Below are positions 42,230 through 52,216 of a stretch of 64,000 bases of DNA, in pieces. The stretch comes from Celerinatantimonas diazotrophica (GTDB taxonomy: Bacteria > Pseudomonadota > Gammaproteobacteria > Enterobacterales > Celerinatantimonadaceae): assembly GCF_004339545.1 (NCBI RefSeq), contig NZ_SMGD01000011.1, forward strand, positions 496,001 to 560,000, in the 5' to 3' direction. The notes below the pieces were generated by a model. It had not been told where the DNA came from, did no database searches, and was given only the letters and a program-made list of their open reading frames with translations. The number at the start of each line of letters is the position of its first letter. Within the stretch, counting starts at the first letter, position 1. The translations under genes and the position numbers were made by a program.

Positions 42230-43208
42230 CAGTATCACTTCAAATTTTTTTAAACGACAAGAGTTTTTTCTCGCCGGTCTGGTGATTGTTCTATGCATTA
42301 TCATTAGCACAGTCAATAAAGACTTTTTTTCTATCGATAATGTTCTCGATATTATCTCTAACTATTCGATGTTAGGGATACTCGCTTGCGGACTTGTAAT
42401 CGTGCTGATTTCCGGAGGAATTGATATTTCCTTTCCGGCAACTACAGCAACTTGCCAATATTTGATGGGCATCTATATGCTTCACCATAATGTTGGATTC
42501 ATAAGTATATTTGCCGTATCAATTATAGTCGGAATTGCCCTTGGCATACTCAATGGGCTCATTATTTACTACACGAAAGTCCCCTCTATTATTATCACCA
42601 TTGCCACGATGAACATCTTTTATGGATTTCTTATCTATTTTTCAGATGGCGACTGGCTATACAATTTTCCTGACTGGTTCATGAATGGCATTAATCTTAT
42701 TCCAGTTAAAGTGCAGGGATATACCGATTATCTAATTACGTTACCGATCCTATCGGTGGTAGCTGTGTTTCTATTCAGTTACATATTTATGAATAAAACC
42801 CGGTTAGGAAGGCAAATATTTGCGGTCGGTAGCAATGCAGAATCAGCACAACGGCTGGGTATCAGCATTCGTAAAGTCTACTTATATGTCTACGGTTACA
42901 TGGGAGCTCTTTCAGGGATTGCAGCGGTGAGCCAAGCTCAGATAGCACAATCAGTTGCGCCTAACTCGATGTTTGGTTACGAGCTCACCGTACTCGCGGC
43001 CGTCGTTATCGGCGGTGCCAGTATCCAAGGAGGAAAAGGGACCATTCTGGGAACCTTGCTCGGCGTTATCCTAATCGCAGTCATCGACAATGGTCTAACA
43101 CTGCTCGGCGTATCCTCTTATTGGCATTCAGTGATCACCGGATTGATCATAATAATCAGCATCATTGTGACAGCCATGCACAATAAAAAATCCAGGAGCT
43201 TAGTATGA
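42222..43208 (+). CDS. Sugar ABC transporter permease 1 (RbsC-like)
   Basis: 328 residues, about 9-10 membrane helices, of the branched RbsC/LsrC-type permease family. Conserved features are GLVIVLISGGIDISFPATTA and VVIGGASIQGGKGTILGTLL (the EAA-like coupling region). It overlaps both neighbours by a few bases. Two different permease genes suggest a heterodimeric channel, as in Lsr or rhamnose systems. Confidence 0.92.
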   Translation: MANSITSNFFKRQEFFLAGLVIVLCIIISTVNKDFFSIDNVLDIISNYSMLGILACGLVIVLISGGIDISFPATTATCQYLMGIYMLHHNVGFISIFAVSIIVGIALGILNGLIIYYTKVPSIIITIATMNIFYGFLIYFSDGDWLYNFPDWFMNGINLIPVKVQGYTDYLITLPILSVVAVFLFSYIFMNKTRLGRQIFAVGSNAESAQRLGISIRKVYLYVYGYMGALSGIAAVSQAQIAQSVAPNSMFGYELTVLAAVVIGGASIQGGKGTILGTLLGVILIAVIDNGLTLLGVSSYWHSVITGLIIIISIIVTAMHNKKSRSLV

Positions 43209-44161
43209 ATCTGCTGACATCTATCAAACGAGAGCCCGCTTATCTGGTCCAGATGATTTTATTAGCCACCATCTTAATCGTGTTTTATTTTGTCATGGGC
43301 AACCAGTTCTTTAATCAAGGCAGCTTGAGTTCGATCCTTTCACAATTGCCGATTATTACCCTGCTCTCTTTAGGAATGGCAGTCAGTATGTTATCCGGAG
43401 GAATTAATTTATCCATTGTATCGGGAGCCAATGCGAGCGCCCTTGCCTGCGCTTATTTTATTACTGCTCATACAGACAGCACGACCTATCTTTTTATTGG
43501 CCTGTTCATGGGATTACTGGTCAGTCTGATTATTGGGTTCGGCAATGGCATTATTATTTCTTATTTTAGAGCCTCGCCAATTCTCGTCACATTAGGGACG
43601 ATGGTTTTAATTTCTGGACTTAACATTCAGATCAGTGGAGGTAAAGTTATTTCAGGTTTTCCACCCTCCATACAGGCCATCACCAATAGTAGCTTTTTAG
43701 GTGTTCCTTACTCAATATTCATTCTGCTTGCTTCATTTATATTTATTTATATTATTTTAAATAAAACAGCGCTTGGAAAATCAATTTATCTCATTGGTAA
43801 AAATGAAAAATCAAGTTTTTATAGTGGTATTAATGTTAGTAAGATAACGATCATCGTATATATTATTTCTGCGCTCTTCAGCTTTTTGGCTGCAATTATG
43901 ATGATGTCGCAATTTAACTCTGCTAAAGCGGGGTATGGAGAGTCTTATTTACTGACAACTATTTTAGCTTGCGTATTAGGTGGTTTAAATCCAGACGGCG
44001 GATTTGGTCGAATAGCTGGTGTATTCATATCCCTTATTATACTCCAGTTGATTGAAAGTGGATTCAATATACTAGGGATCAGCAGCCAGCTCACTATGGC
44101 GATCTGGGGCATTACACTGATTGCTTTTATCTTCATCAAACGAATTTTATTTAAATCATAA
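43205..44161 (+). CDS. Sugar ABC transporter permease 2 (RbsC-like)
   Basis: 318 residues, RbsC-like permease: LSLGMAVSMLSGGINLSIVS and ACVLGGLNPDGGFGRIAGVF. The ATG overlaps the stop of permease 1. It is AT-richer in its 3' part. Partner of permease 1 in the same transporter. Confidence 0.92.
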   Translation: MNLLTSIKREPAYLVQMILLATILIVFYFVMGNQFFNQGSLSSILSQLPIITLLSLGMAVSMLSGGINLSIVSGANASALACAYFITAHTDSTTYLFIGLFMGLLVSLIIGFGNGIIISYFRASPILVTLGTMVLISGLNIQISGGKVISGFPPSIQAITNSSFLGVPYSIFILLASFIFIYIILNKTALGKSIYLIGKNEKSSFYSGINVSKITIIVYIISALFSFLAAIMMMSQFNSAKAGYGESYLLTTILACVLGGLNPDGGFGRIAGVFISLIILQLIESGFNILGISSQLTMAIWGITLIAFIFIKRILFKS

Positions 44162-44172
44162 GGTAATAAACT

Positions 44173-45804
44173 ATGACAAGCTTTTTCCTCGGTGTAGATG
44201 TCGGAACAGGGAGCGCCAGAGCGGGTATTTTCGATGTTAAGGGCATCATGGTGAGTTTCGCTAAACGCGATATTCAGTTATTCAAACCTCAGCAAAATTT
44301 TGTCGAGCAGTCATCTGATGATATCTGGAATGCCGTTTGTGGGGCCGTCCGGGATGCGATCAACATTGCTAGAATAGATCCCATCCAGATTAAAGGCATT
44401 GGCTTCGATGCCACCTGCTCACTCGTTGTTCTTGACCAAGAAGGAGAACCGGTCACAGTCAGTCCGACAGGACAGGATGAGCAAAATATTATCGTCTGGA
44501 TGGATCATCGAGCCATCACGCAAGCACAACGAGTTAACCAAACGGGGCATCCGGTTCTTGAATTTGTTGGTGGAATTATCTCTCCGGAGATGGAAATTCC
44601 CAAGCTACTTTGGCTGAAACAACATATGCCAAACACCTGGGATAAGATAGGTTATGTTTTTGATTTACCAGATTTTTTAACATGGAAAGCAACGAACAGT
44701 AATACTCGGTCATTGTGTTCAACGGTCTGCAAATGGACCTATTTAGGTCATGAGAATCGATGGGATCGCTCTTTTTTCGAAGAAGTAGGCTTAACAGAGC
44801 TGTTAGACAATAATGCCAAAAAAATCGGCAATGATATTCAGATCATGGGCAAACCCGTGGGTCAGGGGCTAAGCCGTGATGCAGCCAAAGCTCTCGGGTT
44901 GTACCCGGGGACTGCCGTGAGTACCTCGATTATCGATGCCCATGCGGGAACCTTAGGAATTATCGGCTCTACCGGCGCATCTGGCGAGCGACCGGATTTC
45001 GATAAACGAATTGTCATGATCGGCGGTACCTCCACCGCCCATATGGCTATCTCAAAATCGGCACGATTCATCCACGGCGTTTGGGGGCCTTATTATTCAG
45101 CGGTATTACCCGGGTTTTGGTTAAATGAAGGAGGACAGTCAGCAACCGGAGCTTTAATTGACCATGTGATTCAATCTCACCCCTGCTATGACAAACTCGA
45201 GCAACAAGCGGTTGATAGCAATAAAACGATCTATGAAGTTCTCAACGAAATCTTAATCGAGATGGCGGGCAGCATCGAGCAGGTGGCTTACCTGACCAAA
45301 GATGTCCATATGTTGCCTTATTTTCACGGTAACCGTTCACCCAGGGCCGATCCTAACCTGACCGGAATCGTTACCGGACAGCGACTCTCTCGCACACCTG
45401 CTGATATGGCAGTCCAATATCTGGCAGCAATTCAGGCCATCGCGCTTGGCACCCGCCACATTATCGAATCCCTCAATGACAAGGGATATGCGATCAACAC
45501 CCTGGTCGCCAGTGGCGGAGGTACAAAAAACCCAATCTTCGTTCAAGAGCATGTCAATGCGACTCGCTGTTTGATGCTGCTTCCAGAACAAAAAGAAGCA
45601 ATGTTACTAGGCAGTGCCATGATGGGAGCGGTTGCCTCGCGCTCATTTGAGTCATTTGATGACGCGATGGAACAAATGAGCCGTACCGGGAAAACAGTCA
45701 CACCACAAACCAACGCTATCACCCGCTACTACGATCTGAAATATGAAGTATTTCACAAGCTCTACAACGACCTGATGGAATACCAACGAATTATGGATAA
45801 ATAA
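44173..45804 (+). CDS. FGGY-family pentulose kinase, D-ribulokinase-like
   Basis: 543 residues. The FGGY kinase fold has N-terminal GVDVGTGSARAGIFD (ATP-phosphate loop 1), GIGFDATCSLVVLD, WMDHRAITQAQRVN, GGIISPEMEIPKLLWLKQHM and C-terminal SGGGTKNPIFVQEHVNATRC. This pattern matches the D-ribulokinase/FGGY group (EC 2.7.1.47-like), which phosphorylates D-ribulose or similar ketopentoses. Within the ABC operon it would trap the imported sugar as a 5-phosphate. Start 11 nt after permease 2, AAGG ahead. Confidence 0.88.
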   Translation: MTSFFLGVDVGTGSARAGIFDVKGIMVSFAKRDIQLFKPQQNFVEQSSDDIWNAVCGAVRDAINIARIDPIQIKGIGFDATCSLVVLDQEGEPVTVSPTGQDEQNIIVWMDHRAITQAQRVNQTGHPVLEFVGGIISPEMEIPKLLWLKQHMPNTWDKIGYVFDLPDFLTWKATNSNTRSLCSTVCKWTYLGHENRWDRSFFEEVGLTELLDNNAKKIGNDIQIMGKPVGQGLSRDAAKALGLYPGTAVSTSIIDAHAGTLGIIGSTGASGERPDFDKRIVMIGGTSTAHMAISKSARFIHGVWGPYYSAVLPGFWLNEGGQSATGALIDHVIQSHPCYDKLEQQAVDSNKTIYEVLNEILIEMAGSIEQVAYLTKDVHMLPYFHGNRSPRADPNLTGIVTGQRLSRTPADMAVQYLAAIQAIALGTRHIIESLNDKGYAINTLVASGGGTKNPIFVQEHVNATRCLMLLPEQKEAMLLGSAMMGAVASRSFESFDDAMEQMSRTGKTVTPQTNAITRYYDLKYEVFHKLYNDLMEYQRIMDK

Positions 45805-45816
45805 GCGAGATATATC

Positions 45817-46413
45817 ATGACCAAAGCTTGGCAAGCAGCGACGCGTTGCTGGACAATGTATCGGGATGCAATCCAAACCCTCTCGGAGGATCTCTCCCGC
45901 GATAACTGGCAGCAATGTCTTCAAAAAATCGAATCTTGTCAGGGAAATCGCTTGATCACCGGGGTCGGGACATCTGGGATTGTTGCCAGAAAGTTCGCCC
46001 ATATGCTGGCATCAATCAAAGTGCCAGCAATTTACTTTAATCCAACGGATGCAGTCCATGGCGAACTCGGAATTATAACCCGCAATGATATAGTGATTAT
46101 GTTTACCCGAGGTGGCTACTCAACTGAACTTGATGCAATGATCCCTTATCTGTCGGCGCAGCAAATTCCGATTATACTGATTACTGAAAATGCTCAGGCT
46201 CCTCTGACAGCTTGGTCAGATCTGACGGTCGTACTTCCTAACACCCAAGAATCAGACCCACTCGCGACCCTCGCAACCACTTCCATTATTCAGGCTCTGT
46301 CATTATGTGATTCAATCTGTATCGGACTCATGATTCGATCGAATTATCAGGAACAGGACTTGCTGGAAATTCATCCCGGAGGTGCCGTCGGTATCAAATT
46401 GTTCTCCAAATAA
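45817..46413 (+). CDS. SIS-domain sugar-phosphate isomerase
   Basis: 198 residues, one SIS domain without CBS domains: TGVGTSGIVARKFAHMLASI, MFTRGGYSTELDAMIPYL, ITENAQAPLTAWSD and a C-terminal EIHPGGAVG. Related to KpsF/GutQ arabinose-5-phosphate isomerases and to 6-phospho-3-hexuloisomerases. After ribulokinase, a keto/aldo pentose 5-phosphate isomerase step is plausible (ribulose-5-P to arabinose-5-P or the reverse). Last gene of the operon; its exact substrate is inferred. Confidence 0.82.
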   Translation: MTKAWQAATRCWTMYRDAIQTLSEDLSRDNWQQCLQKIESCQGNRLITGVGTSGIVARKFAHMLASIKVPAIYFNPTDAVHGELGIITRNDIVIMFTRGGYSTELDAMIPYLSAQQIPIILITENAQAPLTAWSDLTVVLPNTQESDPLATLATTSIIQALSLCDSICIGLMIRSNYQEQDLLEIHPGGAVGIKLFSK

Positions 46414-46436
46414 AGAAGGATCGTCATTATAAGGGT

Positions 46437-46739
46437 ATGCATCGATTAAGCCCGGCTTGAAGCAAAACTGCCGATGCGTAACTTCTCAAGGCCATTCTGT
46501 TACCGCTGTATCAGCTTCTTGCTGCCGCTCGCTCATCCATTGGACGTTGGATTAATTGGTATGCGGATTGTGGTATTGAAGGATTAGAAAGCGCCACTCG
46601 AGGCAGGGCTGCAACACTTCCTTTTCTTAAAATTGCCGCCGTATTAACAACGTTATTAACGTTGAATCCTCAGAGCTTAGGTTACCAACGTTCACGTTGG
46701 AGCTCTGAGCTTATCCAAAACGAGTGTTCTGAAGATTAG
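46437..46739 (+). pseudogene. IS630-family transposase N-terminal remnant
   Basis: A single frame with two internal stop codons near the start reads LLKAILLPLYQLLAAARSSI, then GRWINWYADCGIEGLESATR, the HTH region of IS630-type transposases, followed by RWSSELIQNE. The catalytic DDE half is missing. No terminal repeats were identified. It lies just after the SIS gene. Confidence 0.65.
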
Positions 46740-47381
46740 GGCGTTGTTCTAGAGGAACAAGACATTAGTAGTTTGTCATGTCTTATAGAAAGGGGGGCCA
46801 CTGTATAACCGAGTTCTAACTGACTAAAGATCAAAATTTTATCGATCAATGTCTTTTTTCTGGTCATTACGTGTATGGCGATTTTTCCGCAAGGTCAATA
46901 GGGATAGAGATGACTGGAGAACTATTAGCTCGCATAGAAAAAGACCTTTATTGGCTTTCTTGCAGAGAGAATATTATTGGCCTTTTGGATATTGGTTTTT
47001 CCCGATCACGAATAGTCTTTAATTTTGAGTAATGGTTTAGCTTGTGCAGTGCGGCCAAAACATAATAGTTCTAGCACTAACACTATTGATTTTATGATCA
47101 ATTTTGGTCACGGTTACACAATATTTGTACTTATCTGTTGTAGGGAGTGATGTATGGCGAGTGCGAGATAATAAAAAGGATGAATCAAGACCCTACGCGA
47201 AATCTAACATCATTGGCACACTCGCCGATATTTGGATACAAGCGGCTATAGAAAGAGGTTAAGTCGTGTTTAGGCATAATTATAGATGAGTCGTTAAGCA
47301 AAAATATGCGCTTATATGTAAAAATTTGTGCTTAACTAATACTAGGGTCAATGCTAGCTTAGCAAAATATAAAGGGATATT
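46740..47381. other. Intergenic region, decayed sequence
   Basis: 642 bp between the IS remnant and the MCP gene. Only short open frames; nothing recognised with confidence apart from AAGGGATATT ahead of the MCP start. Confidence 0.35.
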
Positions 47382-49505
47382 ATGGCTAGAGTCTCTCTAA
47401 GAAATAAATTACTACTAATTAGTATAGGGCCTATTTTATTTATTTCTTTATTATTTACTTGGCAAACGTATTCAGAGATTTCTTCTTTGAGTGATAAGTT
47501 AAAGCAAGATGCCACGGTGGATCTTAAAGCGTCAGCAATATCAAAGCTTAAGTTAAATACTCGTATTGCGGGCAAACAAATTCAAGCTTATGTTGAGAAA
47601 AACCTAGATATAGTAAACGTTGTAGCCACCCAATTGTCTGATAACTTAAAGTTATCGCATCATTTGTCGAGAGAGCAAATCGCACATCTGATAACATCCG
47701 CAAAAAAAAATGCACCTAACGCCAGTGTTTTATATACCTTTTTTGAACCCAATTCATTTGATCATAAGGATCGTGAATACGTAGGTAAAGATACCCATGT
47801 GAGCGCGAAAAACGATGGCTCGTTCGCCGTGAGCGTGGCTTCAACTAAAAATGGTGAGATCACTTACTACCCAACTGAAAATGCACAAATTAAATATATT
47901 AATGATAAAGATGATTATGGACAGCGTATTGCTGAGTGGTATTTATGCCCTAAAGAAACACTAAAAACCTGTATTGTTGAACCCTACTTGTTTGATTTAC
48001 CCAATGGTAGTCAAATGCTGATGACGAGCCTTACCGTACCTATTATTGAGTCGGGCGTATTCAAAGGCATTGTTGGTGCCGATATAGATTTACCTGTCAT
48101 GCAAGAGTTTGCGAGCAAGTTATCCAAAGGGTTATATGATGGGCAAGGTTCAGTGACCATCGTCAGTCAAAAAGGTTTGATTGTTGCTTCTAGTCAATAC
48201 AATAAAAGCTTAGGAAAACCATTTAAAACGGTTGATACTGAGAATGGTCAAGCCTTGTTAGATCTAGCGAATAAAGGTGGCGTAATAGAGCAAGATGGTC
48301 AATTGGTCATCGCTCAGCCTTTGACTCTGGGAAATGCCGTCACTCAGTGGAATTTTTTGATTAGCCTACCTATATCCGTTGCAATGGCTAAGTTGGACGC
48401 GAAATTAGAGATAATGGAAAGCGTTAAACAAAAAGCACTTATCGAACAGTTGACGCTCGCTGTAATTGTATCCATTGTTGCGACATTGCTAATGCTATTG
48501 ATTGTGCGCTCTATTATTCGTCCGTTGCAGTTACTCAATAAACAGGTGGGTCAATTATCCGGTAATGATGGTGATTTAACGCAGACACTAAATCTTGATG
48601 CTCATGCGGAGTTAAACGAACTAAGCGCAGGTTTTAATCTCTTTTTACAAAAGCTTCGCGATATGGTGAATTCGCTAAAATCCATCGGTAGCAGAGTTCG
48701 TGAATCATCTGGTGAGAACGTGAGTGCTAGCCATAGCTCATTAAAAGAGACTGCGAAGCAAAAAGAAGAGATTGCAAATGTGGTTGTTTCTACTGAAGAA
48801 ATGTCTAAAGCCGCTCATGATGTAGCTCAAATTACAGCTGGTTTGGCGGAAAAAATAAAATTAATGAATAGTACCGTTCGCCAGTCTCAAAGTAGTATCG
48901 TTACTTCAACAAACACGGTTCAAGAACTTAGCAGCAGTATGGAAAATGCAAAAGACTCCATTGACAAAGTGTCTGCACGTTCTGGTGATATTAACCAAAT
49001 TCTTGAAGTGATCCGTAGTGTTGCAGAACAAACCAACTTATTGGCACTGAATGCGGCCATTGAAGCGGCTCGAGCTGGTGAGCAAGGTCGTGGCTTTGCA
49101 GTGGTGGCTGATGAAGTGCGTAGTCTTGCTTCTAAAACGCAAAACTCCACTGAAGAGATTGATGGCTTAATCAATAATCTACAACAAGAAGTGAAAATTG
49201 CTGTCACTAGCATAGCTAATAGTGGCGAAAAAGTAGCATTGTCCGTTCAGTCTACGGAAGAAGTAAATAACAACCTTTCTATGATAGTGAATGAAATAGA
49301 GCTTATTAATGATAATATTCAACAAGTGGCCTCAGCAGCCGAAGAGCAAAGCCAAGTGAGTGTGGATATCGCTGGAATGTTGAGTAAAATTGAAGATGCC
49401 GCCGAGGTATTGGCACAGTTTGCTCATCAGACGAATGACTGTAGTAAGCAGGTCACCCTTCAGCTAGATGAATTAGACAGTCAACTAAATAGGTTGAAAA
49501 GTTAA
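47382..49505 (+). CDS. Methyl-accepting chemotaxis protein with dCache domain
   Basis: 707 residues. N-terminal membrane anchor ([17 protein letters not shown], about 12-28), a periplasmic double-Cache sensor (about 40-345; [18 protein letters not shown] and [10 protein letters not shown]-type folds), second membrane segment ([17 protein letters not shown], about 355-372), HAMP, and the signalling tip [20 protein letters not shown] followed by [15 protein letters not shown]. It would steer motility toward or from small molecules such as amino or organic acids. Not in an operon. Confidence 0.93.
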   Translation: MARVSLRNKLLLISIGPILFISLLFTWQTYSEISSLSDKLKQDATVDLKASAISKLKLNTRIAGKQIQAYVEKNLDIVNVVATQLSDNLKLSHHLSREQIAHLITSAKKNAPNASVLYTFFEPNSFDHKDREYVGKDTHVSAKNDGSFAVSVASTKNGEITYYPTENAQIKYINDKDDYGQRIAEWYLCPKETLKTCIVEPYLFDLPNGSQMLMTSLTVPIIESGVFKGIVGADIDLPVMQEFASKLSKGLYDGQGSVTIVSQKGLIVASSQYNKSLGKPFKTVDTENGQALLDLANKGGVIEQDGQLVIAQPLTLGNAVTQWNFLISLPISVAMAKLDAKLEIMESVKQKALIEQLTLAVIVSIVATLLMLLIVRSIIRPLQLLNKQVGQLSGNDGDLTQTLNLDAHAELNELSAGFNLFLQKLRDMVNSLKSIGSRVRESSGENVSASHSSLKETAKQKEEIANVVVSTEEMSKAAHDVAQITAGLAEKIKLMNSTVRQSQSSIVTSTNTVQELSSSMENAKDSIDKVSARSGDINQILEVIRSVAEQTNLLALNAAIEAARAGEQGRGFAVVADEVRSLASKTQNSTEEIDGLINNLQQEVKIAVTSIANSGEKVALSVQSTEEVNNNLSMIVNEIELINDNIQQVASAAEEQSQVSVDIAGMLSKIEDAAEVLAQFAHQTNDCSKQVTLQLDELDSQLNRLKS

Positions 49506-49559
49506 GAGAACTGATAAAACCATTGCTCGAAGAATGGGTAGGAGACTGTAAATAATTTT

Positions 49560-50297
49560 GTGTAACTGTCTGGGTTACATATAATCACTCAGTCTGTCTT
49601 CGAACATAATCATAAAACGGTTCAGGGCTTGTCGCCAGTTATGGACATCGTCCATTTCTTAGAAGCATCTTGGATCGCTAAGAAGATGACTTTCTTGGCC
49701 GATTCATCTGTTGGGAACAGCTTACGTTTTTTGATGGCTTTTCTGATTACACTGTTCAACGACTCGATCGCGTTAGTCGTGTAAATCGCCTTCCAGATGT
49801 CCTCTGGGTAGTTAAACAGCGTATTGAGATTAGCCCAGTGGGTTGTCCAGGAGCGGCTGATTTGAGGGTATTTAGCGTCCCATTTATCAGCAAACTTATC
49901 CAACGCTAGCAAGGCTTCAGCTTCGGTTTTCGATTGGTAGATGGCTTTCAGATCCGCAGCAACCACCTTGTAGTCTTTCCACGGCACGTATTTCATCGAG
50001 TTTCGCACCATATGGACGATACAGAGCTGGATTTGGGTATTAGGGAAAGCAGTGTTGATGGCGTCAGGGAAACCTTTCAGTCCATCAACACAAGCGATAA
50101 GAATGTCTCTGACGCCTCGATTTTATAACTCGGTCAGTACATTTAGCCAGAACTTAGCCCCTTCGTTTTCAGATAACCACATGCCGAGTAGCTCTTTCTG
50201 ACCTTCCATATTGACGCCGAGGGCCAGATAAACCGACTTATTGAGGACTTGTTTATCCTGACGGATTTTGACCACGATACAGTCAAGTCTGCTATCT
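49560..50297 (-). pseudogene. IS256-family transposase, truncated and interrupted
   Basis: Minus-strand IS256 transposase with three lesions. The 5' part is missing, replaced by the ~160-bp repeat at about 50298. There is a TAA in place of a Lys codon at 50123-50125 (TEL-stop-NRGVRDI). A frameshift of about 4 lost bases lies near 49634, after which the normal end NWRQALNRFMIMFEDRLS continues in another frame. VDGLKGFPDA and the catalytic-Glu region TTNAIESLNSVIRKA are still visible. GTGTAACTGTCTGGG at 49560-49574 is the IS end. Confidence 0.88.
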
Positions 50298-50723
50298 GCT
50301 ATTTCAGCATACAAGCAAGATATTCTTCCCTAGAGCGGGCTCACGCAGGTCTCATGACCTCATCTGGCTGCGAAACTCCGTTTCGGTGCTATAGCGAATT
50401 TATGTCGCCTAAGCCCCGTAGCCCGGTCAGCAGCGCAGCGAATGCCGGGAGTTCTGCTTATTTCAGCGTACGAGCGAACAATCCTTCCCTGGAGCAGGCT
50501 CACGCAGGTCTTATGACCTCACCTCCTTAGGCTGCGAAACTCCGTTTCGGTCCTATATCGAAGTTATGTCGCCTAAGCCCCGTAGCCCGGTCAGTAGCGC
50601 AGCGAATGCCGGGAGTCTGCTAATTTCAGCGCTCGAGCGAACAATCCTTCCCTGGAGCGGGCTCACATCGGTCATCCATGACCTCACCTCCTTGGGCTGC
50701 GAAACTACGTTTCGGTCCCGCGT
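50298..50723. repeat. Tandem ~160-bp repeat units abutting CRISPR array 2
   Basis: Two full units and one truncated unit of the same family as at 37558-38028 (GCCTAAGC boundaries near 50407, 50570 and 50726). The outer end is cut by, or joined to, the IS256 remnant. The last unit runs into the degenerate terminal CRISPR repeat exactly as at array 1. Confidence 0.88.
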
Positions 50724-50991
50724 TGCCTAAGCTGCCTATGCGGCAGTGAACTCAGCGACTGGCACGGCATTGGATTTGCAACGTTTCTAAGCTGCCTATG
50801 CGGCAGTGAACTGCTGACCGCCGTATTTCTCATGCTGATGAGTTTTCTAAGCTGCCTATGCGGCAGTGAACGAACTAGATTGTCATTCAGGGATTTCCCA
50901 AATTTTCTAAGCTGCCTATGCGGCAGTGAACGGTATTGAAATTCAGCCGAAGAAAAGCAAAATTTTCTAAGCTGCCTATGCGGCAGTGAAC
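50724..50991 (-). CRISPR. Type I-F CRISPR array 2 (5 repeats, 4 spacers)
   Basis: 28-bp repeats at 50724, 50784, 50844, 50904 and 50964 with four 32-bp spacers. The repeat is identical to that of array 1, with the same degenerate terminal copy and the same orientation. None of its spacers equals a spacer of array 1. No cas gene in the window. Confidence 0.97.
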
Positions 50992-51145
50992 TAGAAAAAG
51001 ATAGCATAAAAATTCTTTTTAACAAGAACTTACCGAGAGAAACCCTCTTGACCCTTGTTAACGGGGGTGTTTTATAATTAATTGTTTTTATTGGATTTTT
51101 TAAATAGCTAAAAATAAAGGGTCTAAACTTGGGTTGCTAACTTAG
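50992..51145 (-). promoter_or_regulatory. Leader of CRISPR array 2
   Basis: Begins TAGAAAAAGATAGCATAAAA like the array 1 leader and stays nearly identical for about 140 bp (shared ATTAATTGTTTTTATTGGAT and AAACTTGGGTTGCTA blocks), with small indels. Beyond that the two flanks diverge. Confidence 0.8.
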
Positions 51146-51390
51146 CCATTTAATCACGATCACTCAACCCATAACCTGTCGATGATAAGCCCTCAACTGC
51201 CTTTATCGGTGGTTCTCATCGACCAAAGCGGTATTTAAACTCGGCACATGGTCACTATCATGGTTGCTTTTTACTCAACTTGCAGCTCAAAAATCGTCAC
51301 CGCAAAATATCCTGTTCTTTTTCACTGCTTATTTTCTTTATATAGCGACGCAGTCTTCAATTTTCGTAAACAAGACTTTACCCAACGAAT

Positions 51391-51404
51391 AGTTACCGGT
51401 AACT
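51391..51404. promoter_or_regulatory. GntR/IdnR-type operator ahead of gluconate kinase
   Basis: AGTTACCGGTAACT, a perfect palindrome 15 nt before the kinase ATG. It matches the GTTACC/GGTAAC operators of the E. coli gluconate and idonate regulators and recurs upstream of idnD. Confidence 0.8.
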
Positions 51405-51418
51405 TGCTAGGGTAAAAA

Positions 51419-51976
51419 ATGACAACAATAATTTCGAATAGTGGTGTAACCTTGAAAAGTTTTTGTGTAGTTCTCATTGGCGTCTCTTCATGTGGCAAAT
51501 CATCAGTAGGTGAGGCGCTAGCAAATCGGCTTGACGCTAAATTTATCGATGGTGATGACTTACATACTCGACACAATTTACTAAAAATGTCATCCGGGCA
51601 AGCGTTAAACGACAATGACCGGGCGCCCTGGCTAGAACGTATCCGTGATGCAGTCTTCTCTATATTTCATAAGCATGAACGCGGTGTGCTCGTCTGTTCA
51701 GCGTTAAAAAAAGCCTACCGAGATAAAATTCGCGATGGCAACCCTAATGTGTTGTTTATTCACTTACAAGGCAGTATCGAAGTCATAGCTGAACGGATGC
51801 AGGCTCGACAAGATCACTTCATGCCCCTCAGTTTGTTGCAGAGCCAATTTGATGCACTCGAAGTTCCCGATCAAACTGAACCAGACGTACGAACGGTGAC
51901 GATTGATGATACTTTTGAGAATGTGGTAACGCAGTGCCAAACAACCCTCATGGCTTATTTTAACGATAAGCCGTGA
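51419..51976 (+). CDS. idnK: Gluconate kinase
   Basis: 185 residues of the thermoresistant/thermosensitive gluconokinase family: P-loop GVSSCGKSSVG (about 21-31), FIDGDDLHTRHNLLKMSSGQ, ALNDNDRAPWLERI and CSALKKAYRDKIR. It phosphorylates D-gluconate to 6-phosphogluconate. The GTTACC operator just upstream ties it to the LacI regulator at 52217-53212. In E. coli idnK is divergent from idnD; here it lies at the opposite end, convergent with the regulator. gntK would be an equally valid name. Confidence 0.9.
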   Translation: MTTIISNSGVTLKSFCVVLIGVSSCGKSSVGEALANRLDAKFIDGDDLHTRHNLLKMSSGQALNDNDRAPWLERIRDAVFSIFHKHERGVLVCSALKKAYRDKIRDGNPNVLFIHLQGSIEVIAERMQARQDHFMPLSLLQSQFDALEVPDQTEPDVRTVTIDDTFENVVTQCQTTLMAYFNDKP

Positions 51977-52216
51977 GCCTAAATCGCATTGCCATGGCAG
52001 TGATCTCAGTAATTTTTATAACATCGCTGGCAATGCGGATCATAGCTCACATAATCCATGGAAACTGATATAAAACCGAATAGGGACAAGGTATAAAAAC
52101 AAAGTTAGTATTTACCAACATTGTTAGTATAAAGTCGCAGCCAGAGGTTCTAACGAACATCAACGCTGCAATCATTATCCAGCAAGACCAAAGCTGTCAC
52201 GAGCTTTAAAGCATGC

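Noticed and set aside
38029-50991. Possibility that the arrays belong to a Tn7-like CRISPR transposon (I-F3).
   Set aside because: No tnsA/B/C, tniQ or cas genes are in the window and no transposon end repeats were seen; the repeat is the ordinary defence-type I-F form.
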